From: UMGS1502 sp045545435
GTDB lineage: Bacteria; Actinomycetota; Coriobacteriia; Coriobacteriales; Eggerthellaceae
Assembly: GCA_045545435.1 (NCBI GenBank)
Contig: JAZQAV010000069.1
Coordinates: 1-20,638, forward strand
Direction: 5' to 3'
DNA: 20,638 bases
Made by a program: the position numbers and the translations under genes. Positions within the stretch are counted from its first letter, which is position 1; each line of letters starts with the position of its first letter. Below are positions 1 through 6,010 of the stretch, piece after piece. The notes under the pieces are model-generated. The model made no database searches. It was not told the origin of the DNA and saw only the letters and a program-made list of their open reading frames with translations.

Positions 1-101
1 GTGTTCCCGCGGTATCCCTCACGGGAGGCGAGCCGCTCCTGCGTCCCGACTTCATGGACATCGCCTCCGAGCTCTCCGCCGTTGCCGGCGGATACAGCTG
101 A
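1..101 (+). pseudogene. Truncated radical-SAM protein fragment (enters from left edge)
   Basis: The frame starting at base 3 is open from the window edge to a TGA at 99-101. It contains VSLTGGEPLLRPDF, the GGEP strand-2 signature of radical SAM enzymes, where GGEP contacts the methionine of S-adenosylmethionine. It ends with AVAGGYS and a stop just where the next core strand (usually followed by a TNG motif) should begin, so at least half of the barrel is missing. The same frame runs on after the stop to a TAA at 159-161 without radical-SAM likeness, and I found no continuation in the other two frames. The CX3CX2C cluster motif would lie outside the window and cannot be checked. Most likely a decayed or truncated gene. 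A true short protein is unlikely, and a sequencing error at the stop is possible. Confidence 0.5.
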
Positions 102-183
102 GATGAGTTCACGGGCGACTTGGTCTGCGTCTTCTATCTCATGATGGCTTCGGCCAAGTAAGGCATCCGGACATCCAGGTCGT

Positions 184-227
184 ATCCGCCCCGCAATGGA
201 GCCCGATGGGCAAAGTGCAGGGCGGAT
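184..227. repeat. Imperfect inverted repeat beyond the tRNA-Val terminator
   Basis: ATCCGCCC at 184-191 is matched by GGGCGGAT at 220-227. Inside it GCCC (201-204) pairs with GGGC (208-211) around a GAT loop, and GCA (193-195) can pair with TGC (216-218). The result is a nested, interrupted hairpin. No T-run follows on either strand, so it is not a convincing terminator. It could be a chance structure or a remnant of the decayed region to its left. Confidence 0.25.
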
Positions 228-256
228 TCCGTTTATGGAGAGGATGCAGGAGCAAG

Positions 257-282
257 AAAAAAGGCTGCCTGTTCGGCAGCCT
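257..282 (-). terminator. Rho-independent terminator of tRNA-Val
   Basis: Read on the minus strand, AGGCTGCC pairs with GGCAGCCT (stem arms 275-282 and 262-269) around a five-base loop, followed by a T-run (complement of the A-run at 257-262). It starts eight bases beyond the encoded CCA of tRNA-Val and is the expected end of that transcript. Confidence 0.85.
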
Positions 283-290
283 GGAGAATG

Positions 291-365
291 TGGTGGGCGC
301 TACAAGATTTGAACTTGTGACCTCTTCCGTGTCAGGGAAGCGCTCTCCCCCTGAGCTAGCCGCCC
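291..365 (-). tRNA. tRNA-Val (anticodon GAC)
   Basis: The minus strand folds as a tRNA of 75 bases including an encoded CCA. It has a GCTC/GAGC D stem, a CTTCC/GGAAG anticodon stem with loop CTGACAC (anticodon GAC, valine), a short variable region AGGTC, and a T arm ACAAG/CTTGT with loop TTCAAAT. The acceptor stem pairs GGGCG with CGCCC. Its two pairs nearest the body are mismatched: G6 faces G67 and C7 faces A66. The usual family form would be GGGCGGT/ACCGCCC. It has its own promoter and terminator, so it is a single-gene unit. The mismatches may mean lowered stability, a decaying copy, or a base error. Confidence 0.9.
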
Positions 366-404
366 ACATCAGGGTTGCGAGGTGTTTATCCTCAGCGAAT
401 GAAT

Positions 405-432
405 ATGTTAACAGATTGCACGCGCGTGTCAA
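405..432 (-). promoter_or_regulatory. Probable promoter of tRNA-Val
   Basis: On the minus strand a perfect TTGACA (427-432) is followed after 16 bases by TAACAT (405-410), four of six matches to the -10 consensus. Transcription would start about 33 bases before the mature tRNA 5' end, a usual leader length. Confidence 0.55.
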
Positions 433-593
433 AGAAATTTTTAGCATTTCCCCGCGTTCACGATATTGCCATCATTGGAGCACACAGCCGAAGCGATCAT
501 CTATGGCGCTCGCAACGCGAATGGCGCAGCTGCAAACACAACCAGCAATCTAAACTATGCTGATGGACGCAAGCTGAAAACAAAACATGGCAA

Positions 594-619
594 TAAAAAA
601 GCGTCCCGGAAAGGACGCT
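594..619 (-). terminator. Rho-independent terminator of tRNA-Leu
   Basis: On the minus strand AGCGTCC (613-619) pairs with GGACGCT (600-606) around a six-base loop, followed by TTTTTT and ATT. It lies eight bases past the CCA of tRNA-Leu. A T-run at 621-625 on the plus strand means it might also stop plus-strand transcripts. Confidence 0.85.
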
Positions 620-627
620 GTTTTTAC

Positions 628-717
628 TGGTGTCGGAGGCGGGACTTGAACCCGCAAGCCCGAAGTATGGGCACTAGCACCTCAAGCTAGCGCGTCTGCC
701 AATTCCGCCACTCCGAC
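628..717 (-). tRNA. tRNA-Leu (anticodon GAG)
   Basis: The minus strand gives a 90-base class II tRNA with encoded CCA. The acceptor stem is GTCGGAG/CTCCGAC, all seven pairs intact. The anticodon stem is CTAGC/GCTAG with loop TTGAGGT (anticodon GAG, decoding CUC/CUU leucine). A long variable arm (TGCCCATACTTCGGGCT) typical of tRNA-Leu follows, then the T arm GCGGG TTCAAGT CCCGC. Discriminator base A fits leucine. It lies between its own promoter and terminator, just downstream of secG. Confidence 0.95.
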
Positions 718-743
718 TTTGCATTGCTTGCGCAACGTTTGAG

Positions 744-772
744 ATTCTATCTCAAGTTTGCGCTCTTGTGAA
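744..772 (-). promoter_or_regulatory. Promoter of tRNA-Leu with a palindrome over the -10
   Basis: On the minus strand TTCACA (767-772, five of six) is followed after exactly 17 bases by TAGAAT (744-749, five of six). The start would lie about 20 bases before the mature tRNA. The -10 sits inside a perfect inverted repeat, TTGAGAT-AGA-ATCTCAA (739-755), which might be an operator or a chance palindrome. Confidence 0.75.
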
Positions 773-785
773 GAGAAATTTTTAT

Positions 786-1043
786 TTATTGCATCGATAT
801 GGTGCCTTGTGGATACAAAAGCATAAGTGCCACCAAAGAAATGGCAAAAACGATGACGCAAATGATGGTGATGCGATCGAGGTTTTTCTCGACGATGCTG
901 GTGCCCGTTTGCGAAGAGTACACAGCGCTGGCAATCATGTCAGAAATGCCCGTACCCTTGCCGGAATGCAGCATAATGAATACGATCAGGCCGATGCCAG
1001 AAGCGATAAGCAGTATAAGGAAGATAATAGTAAGCGGACTCAA
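786..1043 (-). CDS. secG: Preprotein translocase subunit SecG
   Basis: An 85-residue protein with two membrane helices (about residues 3-22 and 57-77) joined by a Gly/Ser-rich loop, LHSGKGTGISDMIASA. This is the hairpin topology and loop style of SecG, the small accessory subunit of the SecYEG translocon in the cytoplasmic membrane. SecG assists SecA-driven export and is often dispensable. The start is a TTG at 1041-1043 with a good Shine-Dalgarno GGAG eight bases upstream; no ATG lies nearby. It follows the glycolytic genes gap-pgk-tpiA-gpmI, the same order seen in many Gram-positive genomes. A 158-base gap from gpmI carries a large hairpin and a perfect TATAAT, so it may also be transcribed on its own. 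The length is normal for the family. Confidence 0.93.
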   Translation of the reverse strand: MSPLTIIFLILLIASGIGLIVFIMLHSGKGTGISDMIASAVYSSQTGTSIVEKNLDRITIICVIVFAISLVALMLLYPQGTISMQ

Positions 1044-1086
1044 CGTTCACACTCCAACGATAGCAGTTAAACCAAACAAGTTAAGG

Positions 1087-1092
1087 ATTATA
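1087..1092 (-). promoter_or_regulatory. Possible -10 element for secG
   Basis: A perfect TATAAT on the minus strand lies 43 bases before the secG TTG. No good -35 is present at 16-18 bases; the nearest TTGAAT is 23 bases upstream, inside the hairpin loop. It may be an activator-dependent or weak promoter that adds to read-through from gpmI. Confidence 0.4.
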
Positions 1093-1096
1093 GCGA

Positions 1097-1141
1097 ATTA
1101 AGGGACGACGTGCACATTCAATAATGCAGCCGTCCCTTAAT
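1097..1141. repeat. Long inverted repeat between gpmI and secG
   Basis: ATTAAGGGACG at 1097-1107 is perfectly complementary to CGTCCCTTAAT at 1131-1141, an 11-bp stem. The 23-base loop contains TGCA repeats able to pair again (1111-1114 with 1125-1128). No T-run follows on the minus strand, where CGCTATAAT comes instead, so it is not a standard terminator. It could be an RNA processing or stability element, or an operator next to the secG -10. Confidence 0.6.
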
Positions 1142-1201
1142 ATGCAGCCACTTTACACAACCTAGCGCAATACAACCGCGCAATACCGTCAAAGCAGATG
1201 C

Positions 1202-2776
1202 CTAGCTATGTGCAAGCAGGCTTCTGCCCGTCATTTCCGCAGGAGCCGAAAGGCCCATCATGTCCAAAAGCGTTGGTGCGATATCGCACAGCGCCCCCTG
1301 CGAGCCATCAAGCTCCATGTGGCGCCCGCTATAGTCAATAAGCGCCAACGGTACCGGCTTGGTGGTATGCGCCGTGTGAGGAGCCCCTTCTGGGGTCATC
1401 ATGCAGTCGGCGTTACCGTGATCGGCAGTTAAAAGCGCAATGCCCTTCTGACGTTCAAGAGCCGCCAACACCTTGCCTACCGACGTATCAACCGCTTCCA
1501 CGGCCTTGACGGCCGCGTCCAAAACTCCCGTGTGGCCAACCATGTCGCAGTTCGCGAAATTCACAATGTAGACATCAGCGGCGCCCTCATCTATTGCTTG
1601 CGCAAGCGTATCCGCTACCTGGTAGGCGCTCATCTCGGGCTGAAGGTCGTAGGTTGCCACCTTCGGCGACGCAATGAGCTCGCGATGCTCGTTCGCCTTC
1701 GGTTCTTCGATGCCGCCGTTCAAAAAGAAGGTGACATGAGCGTACTTTTCGGTTTCGGCAATATGATATTGACGCAAACCCGTGTCCGCCAGCACATCGG
1801 CCAAAACGTTGGCGGGAAACTCCTTCTTAAAGGCAACGGGAGCATCGATGGTGGCATCGTATTCGGTCAGGCATACAAACGACACCTTCACGGCGCGCTC
1901 GCGCTCAAACCCGCTGAAGTCGCTGTCCACAAACGCCCTGGTAATTTGGCGCGCCCGATCGGGACGGAAATTGAAGAACACAACCGAATCGCCGTCTTGC
2001 ACGCCGCGCTGGTTCAAAGACACCGGCTCAACGAATTCGTCGGTAACGTTTTGCGCGTAGGAGTGCTCCATAACCTCATGTGGCGAGTCTTGTGTAAAGG
2101 GACGCGCGTTCACCAATGCATCCCATGCACGCAATTCGCGCTCCCAGCGGTTATCGCGATCCATAGCGTAATAACGACCGGAAATGGACGCGATACAGGC
2201 GGTAAACGCATCGTCACTCAAGCTGGCAATAACCTGCTCGAGCTCGTCGATGTAATCGATTCCACTGGTGGGAGGAACATCGCGACCATCCATGAAGCAA
2301 TGGACGAACACCGTCGGCACGCCAGCTGCCTTAGCCGCCCGCAAAAGCGCATACAAATGCGCACTCGAAGAATGAACGCCACCGGGAGAAACCAAGCCCA
2401 TAAAATGAAGGACGCGGCCCTCTTCGCGCGCGTTGTCGAACGCCGCGTTGATCACGGGATTGGTGGCTATAGAGCCATCGGCGCACGCGCGGTTGATGCG
2501 CGTAAGCTCCTGGTAAACGATGCGGCCCGCACCGATGTTAAGATGGCCGACTTCAGAATTGCCCATTTGTCCATCGGGAAGCCCCACCGCTTCGCCCGAC
2601 GCGAGCAACGTGGTGTGGGTGCACGTATTGAAAACCTCATCAAGATGCGGTTTGGAAGCAATTGATATGGCATTGGAGGCGCCCGGCTCATCCAGCCCGT
2701 AACCATCCATGATGATTAGACAGGCAGGAAGCGTGTAAGCGCGTGCGGCCTCTGCGTTTATTGATACCTCGGTCAT
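1202..2776 (-). CDS. gpmI: 2,3-bisphosphoglycerate-independent phosphoglycerate mutase
   Basis: Interconverts 3- and 2-phosphoglycerate in lower glycolysis using two Mn2+ ions and a phosphoserine intermediate. The 524-residue length is normal for the family (about 510). Visible motifs are the first metal-binding strand IIMDGYG near residue 22, the catalytic serine in GNSEVGH (Ser74), GGVHS, DGRDVPPTSG, GRYYAMDRDNRWER, NFRPDRARQ, HIAETEKYAHVTFF, and the C-terminal metal ligands NFANCDMVGHTG and TADHGNAD. I chose the ATG at 2774-2776. It shares one base with the tpiA stop (TAATG), which implies translational coupling, and GAGG lies ten bases upstream. A GTG nine bases earlier has its ribosome site too close. 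This is the alkaline-phosphatase-superfamily type, not the cofactor-dependent GpmA. Confidence 0.97.
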   Translation of the reverse strand: MTEVSINAEAARAYTLPACLIIMDGYGLDEPGASNAISIASKPHLDEVFNTCTHTTLLASGEAVGLPDGQMGNSEVGHLNIGAGRIVYQELTRINRACADGSIATNPVINAAFDNAREEGRVLHFMGLVSPGGVHSSSAHLYALLRAAKAAGVPTVFVHCFMDGRDVPPTSGIDYIDELEQVIASLSDDAFTACIASISGRYYAMDRDNRWERELRAWDALVNARPFTQDSPHEVMEHSYAQNVTDEFVEPVSLNQRGVQDGDSVVFFNFRPDRARQITRAFVDSDFSGFERERAVKVSFVCLTEYDATIDAPVAFKKEFPANVLADVLADTGLRQYHIAETEKYAHVTFFLNGGIEEPKANEHRELIASPKVATYDLQPEMSAYQVADTLAQAIDEGAADVYIVNFANCDMVGHTGVLDAAVKAVEAVDTSVGKVLAALERQKGIALLTADHGNADCMMTPEGAPHTAHTTKPVPLALIDYSGRHMELDGSQGALCDIAPTLLDMMGLSAPAEMTGRSLLAHS

Positions 2777-3545
2777 TACAGGCACGCCTCAATCAGCTTG
2801 ATGAACGAGCGAGCCTCAAGGCTTGCGCCGCCGATTAATCCGCCGTCGATGTCGGGCTGCGCGATAAGATCGTTCACGTTCGCGGGCTTCATGGAGCCGC
2901 CATAAGCACGCGCATGTCCTCGGCAGTTTGCGCGCCGTACATCTCGGCAATGGTCTCGCGAATGGCACGGCAAACCTCTTCGGCCTGCTCGGGCAGTGCG
3001 GTGCGACCCGTGCCAATGGCCCAAATGGGCTCGTACGCAATCACGCATTCGGCAGCTTCAGCGGCATCGAGGCCCGCAAACGCCGCGCGAACCTGCGCGC
3101 ACACGAACTCATTGGTTGAGCCCTCGTCACGAACGGCCAACGACTCCCCAACGCAAATGATGGGATGCATGCGCTCAGCCAACAGGGCTTTCGCCTTGCG
3201 ATTAACGTCTTCGTTGGTTTCGCCGAAAATGCCGCGGCGCTCTGAATGTCCGATGATGCAGTACTCGGCGCGCGCTTCCTTGATCATTTTGATGGAAACT
3301 TCGCCCGTGAAAGCACCCGCCGGCTCCCAATAGCAGTTCTGGGCGCCAACAGCAATGGGCACCTTATCAAACTCGAATACCGACCATACCGGCTTGATGT
3401 CGGTGAAAGGCGGGCACACGACAACGTCCACCTTGTCAAGCCAATCACGCTCGAGTTCGTTCGAGATTTCCTGTGCCAGTACAACCGCTTCGGCAATGGT
3501 GTTGTTCATCTTCCAGTTGCCCGCCATTATTGGCTTACGCGCCAT
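2776..3545 (-). pseudogene. tpiA: Triosephosphate isomerase, frame broken by an apparent 1-base deletion
   Basis: Interconverts dihydroxyacetone phosphate and glyceraldehyde 3-phosphate. The N-terminal frame has AGNWKMN (Asn10, Lys12), the catalytic His100 in IIGHSERR, Glu172 in AYEPIWAIGTG, and loop 6. After MRVL (Leu214) the expected YGGS phosphate-binding strand is lost and the frame stops at 2889-2891. The next frame resumes at once with YGGSMKPANVNDLIAQPDID and ends LIEACL at 2776. The DNA reads CTTATGGCGGC where CTTTATGGCGGC would keep the frame, so one T is missing at about 2903-2904. With it the protein would be 256 residues, a normal length. Start ATG at 3543-3545 has GGAAGG seven bases upstream. 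Both halves are otherwise well conserved, so a homopolymer sequencing error or a very recent mutation is likelier than an old pseudogene. Confidence 0.93.
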
Positions 3546-3616
3546 GGTGAATCCTTCCTTTGGGGGTTTGCACGTCCCGAGCGCGATGTGCGCGCAGGCG
3601 CTCCTCTACTTGCAGC

Positions 3617-3642
3617 GCGGCGTGCTCCCACGAGCACGCCGC
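3617..3642. repeat. Perfect GC-rich hairpin between pgk and tpiA
   Basis: GCGGCGTGCTC (3617-3627) and GAGCACGCCGC (3632-3642) form an 11-bp perfect stem with the four-base loop CCAC. No T-run follows on either strand, so an RNA processing or stabilising role is likelier than termination. A smaller repeat, GAGCGC (3579-3584) with GCGCTC (3598-3603), lies between it and tpiA. Confidence 0.6.
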
Positions 3643-3661
3643 CCCTGTTTGATACAAGACT

Positions 3662-4849
3662 TTAGGCCATCAACGCAGCAACGCCGGGCAGCTCTTTGCC
3701 CTCAACAAGCTCCATAGAAGCGCCGCCACCGGTTGAAATGAACGTCATGCGATCGGCAAGACCGAACTTGTTCACCGCGGCAACGCTGTCTCCGCCGCCA
3801 ATGATGGTGTCAGCTGCTTCGTTGTCGCCAACAGCTTCAGCTACCGCACGCGTGCCTGCGGCAAAGGCATCCATTTCGAAAACGCCCATGGGGCCGTTCC
3901 AGAACACCGTTTGCGCCTGGGCGATGGCCTGCGCATACAACGCGCAGGTCTCAGGACCAATATCGAGGCCCATCATGTCGGCAGGGATGGAATCGACGTC
4001 AACCGTTTCGGTGCGCGCATCCTCGGCGAATTTATCGGCAGCCACCACGTCCACCGGAAGCAGCAGCTTAACGCCGCGCTCTTCGGCTTTTTTGATCATC
4101 TCGCCTGCGCGCTCTACCCAATCTTCCTCTTTAAGCGAGGTGCCCACGGCTTTGCCCTGGGAAAGCAGGAACGTGAAGCACATGCCACCGCCTATGATGA
4201 GCGTGTCGCATTTTTCCATGAGCGAATCGATGACCTGAATTTTGTCGGAAACCTTGCTGCCGCCCAAAATGGCAACAAAAGGACGTTTGGGCTGGTCGAG
4301 CATGCCGGTGAGGGTTGATACCTCTTTGGTCATAAGGTAACCGGCATAGGCGGGCAAAAGCGCGGCAATGCCGGCAGTTGACGCATGGGCGCGATGCGCC
4401 GTTCCAAAAGCGTCATTGACGTATGCCTCGCCCAAAGCGGCAAGCTCTTTGCAGAATTCAGGATCGTTCTTCTTCTCACGCTTGTCGAAACGCAAGTTCT
4501 CAAGCAGCAGAATCTCGCCGTCCTTCAATGCCGCCGCCTTAGCGGTTGCATCGGGCCCCACGATATCGGATGCAAACATAACGGACTTGTTCACCAGCGT
4601 CATAAGCTTCAAAGCAACGGGGCGCAGCGAATATTCCTCTTCAAATCCCTCACCGGAAGGACGGCCGCGATGGCACATGAGGATAACGCGCGCACCTTGC
4701 TCGAGCAGATGCGTGATGGTGGGAAGAGCAGCGCGAATGCGCGTATCGTCGGTTACGGCGCCGTCTTTAACCGGCACGTTGAAATCGACGCGCACGAGTA
4801 CGCGTTTGCCCGCTGCATCAAGCTGATCGATGGTTTTGATATCCGCCAT
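3662..4849 (-). CDS. pgk: Phosphoglycerate kinase
   Basis: Transfers phosphate from 1,3-bisphosphoglycerate to ADP, the first ATP-forming step of glycolysis, in the cytosol. Motifs in order are RVDFNVPVKDG (near residue 20, substrate-binding N-domain), HRGRP, NDAFGTAHRAHAST, ILGGSKVSDKI, the nucleotide-site strands IIGGGMCFTF and FWNGPMGVFE, the glycine-rich IIGGGDS, and the closing STGGGASMELVEGKELPG. The start is the ATG at 4847-4849, giving MADIKTIDQLD and 395 residues (normal size), with GGAGG five bases upstream. The frame stays open 42 bases further upstream, but that start would place the ribosome site inside the gene. It follows gap by 87 bases containing an intrinsic terminator, so expression may be lower than gap or use its own start. 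Confidence 0.98.
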   Translation of the reverse strand: MADIKTIDQLDAAGKRVLVRVDFNVPVKDGAVTDDTRIRAALPTITHLLEQGARVILMCHRGRPSGEGFEEEYSLRPVALKLMTLVNKSVMFASDIVGPDATAKAAALKDGEILLLENLRFDKREKKNDPEFCKELAALGEAYVNDAFGTAHRAHASTAGIAALLPAYAGYLMTKEVSTLTGMLDQPKRPFVAILGGSKVSDKIQVIDSLMEKCDTLIIGGGMCFTFLLSQGKAVGTSLKEEDWVERAGEMIKKAEERGVKLLLPVDVVAADKFAEDARTETVDVDSIPADMMGLDIGPETCALYAQAIAQAQTVFWNGPMGVFEMDAFAAGTRAVAEAVGDNEAADTIIGGGDSVAAVNKFGLADRMTFISTGGGASMELVEGKELPGVAALMA

Positions 4850-4890
4850 AGAATCCTCCATACCTCTTATGAAACGGAACTCTTTTATCA

Positions 4891-4923
4891 TACAAAAGAC
4901 GGGCGGCCTTTTGACCGCCCGTC
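4891..4923 (-). terminator. Intrinsic terminator after gap
   Basis: On the minus strand GACGGGCGG (4915-4923) pairs with CCGCCCGTC (4898-4906) around an eight-base loop, followed by TTTTG. It begins 14 bases after the gap stop. It should end or attenuate gap transcripts before pgk. The T-run is short, so partial read-through into pgk is plausible. Confidence 0.75.
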
Positions 4924-4936
4924 AGCATGTGGCACG

Positions 4937-5938
4937 CTAAAGCATTATCTTGATGAGGTCGACCACGCGGTTGGAGTAGCCCCACTCGTTATCGTACCAG
5001 GACACGCATTTGATCATGTCGCTCTTGCCACCAAGAACCATGGTGAGCTGCGCGTCGAAGATAGACGAATGGTTATTGCCAATAACATCGCTTGAAACGA
5101 TGGGGTCTTCGGTGTACTCAAGGATGCCGGCAAGCTCGCCTTCGGCCGCCTGCTTCATTGCCGCATTAACCTCTTCCTTGGTAACCTCGCGCTCGAGCTG
5201 AACGGTGAGGTCGACCAGCGATCCATCGGGAGTGGGAACGCGAACGGCAAAGCCGTCGAACTTGCCCTGAAGCTCGGGGAGAACCAACGCGATGGCCTTA
5301 GCGGCACCCGTGGTGGTGGGGATGATGTTTTGAGCAGCGGCGCGGGCGCGACGCAGATCCTTGTGCGCAACGTCGAGAATCTTTTGATCGTTGGTATAGG
5401 AATGGATGGTGTTCATGAGGCCGCGCTTGATGCCAAAGTTGTCAAGCAGCACCTTGGTGAAAGGAGCAAGGCAGTTGGTGGTGCACGATGCGTTGGAAAC
5501 GATGTGGTCGGTTGCGGGATCGTAGTCTTTGTCGTTTACGCCCATGACGATGGTTTTATCGACATTGGTGCCCGGTGCCGTGATGACAACCTTTTTCGCA
5601 CCGGCATCGATATGAGCCTGTGCCTTTGCGCCGTCGCGGAAGAAGCCCGTGGCCTCAACAACGATATCGACACCGAGCTCGCCCCACGGCAAATCGGCGG
5701 GGTTGCGCTCACTGAACACTTGGCACGTTTGGCCATCGGCGTTGATGGTGGTTCCCTCAACCGTGACCGATTGGTACGCACGTCCGTGAATGGAGTCGTA
5801 TTTCAGCAGATGAGCAAGGGTGTTGATGTCGCCCAAGTCGTTAATTGCCACAACTTCGATATCAGGATCGCTTTGAGCGGCACGATAAACCAAACGCCCG
5901 ATGCGTCCGAATCCGTTGATAGCAATTTTCGTAGCCAT
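4937..5938 (-). CDS. gap: Glyceraldehyde-3-phosphate dehydrogenase, NAD-dependent type
   Basis: Oxidatively phosphorylates glyceraldehyde 3-phosphate to 1,3-bisphosphoglycerate. The 333-residue length is standard. The Rossmann start is KIAINGFGRIGR (residues 4-15). Asp34 in AINDLGD is the usual mark of NAD+ preference. The catalytic site is SNASCTTNC with Cys152, and His179 lies in NTIHSYTNDQ. The P-loop region SLVDLTVQLER and the C-terminal SWYDNEWGYSNR are present. Start ATG at 5936-5938 has AGGGG seven bases upstream. It follows whiA by 72 bases holding a small hairpin. I see no strong promoter there, so it may be read from the uvrC-rapZ-yvcK-whiA transcript or from a promoter inside whiA. 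Confidence 0.98.
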   Translation of the reverse strand: MATKIAINGFGRIGRLVYRAAQSDPDIEVVAINDLGDINTLAHLLKYDSIHGRAYQSVTVEGTTINADGQTCQVFSERNPADLPWGELGVDIVVEATGFFRDGAKAQAHIDAGAKKVVITAPGTNVDKTIVMGVNDKDYDPATDHIVSNASCTTNCLAPFTKVLLDNFGIKRGLMNTIHSYTNDQKILDVAHKDLRRARAAAQNIIPTTTGAAKAIALVLPELQGKFDGFAVRVPTPDGSLVDLTVQLEREVTKEEVNAAMKQAAEGELAGILEYTEDPIVSSDVIGNNHSSIFDAQLTMVLGGKSDMIKCVSWYDNEWGYSNRVVDLIKIML

Positions 5939-5978
5939 GTGTATCCCCTTTCATCAAGATACGTTGCGTTAAACCTTC

Positions 5979-5995
5979 GCTCGCGTTTTGCGAGC
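5979..5995. repeat. Small hairpin between whiA and gap
   Basis: GCTCGC (5979-5984) pairs with GCGAGC (5990-5995) around GTTTT. No T-run follows on the minus strand. It may be a processing or attenuation site in the gap leader; on its own the evidence is modest. Confidence 0.35.
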
Positions 5996-6010
5996 ACGCA
6001 TACCGTAATT

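Noticed and set aside
206..553. A 115-residue plus-strand open frame crossing tRNA-Val
   Set aside because: It passes through a tRNA gene, its terminator and its promoter, so it cannot be a real gene.
1532..2665. A 377-residue plus-strand open frame antisense to gpmI
   Set aside because: Pure shadow of gpmI; no ribosome site or recognisable domain.
2896..2912. Programmed ribosomal frameshift in tpiA
   Set aside because: A shift of -1 would be needed, but GTG-CTT-ATG is not slippery and no stimulatory structure is evident; tpiA is not known to be recoded.
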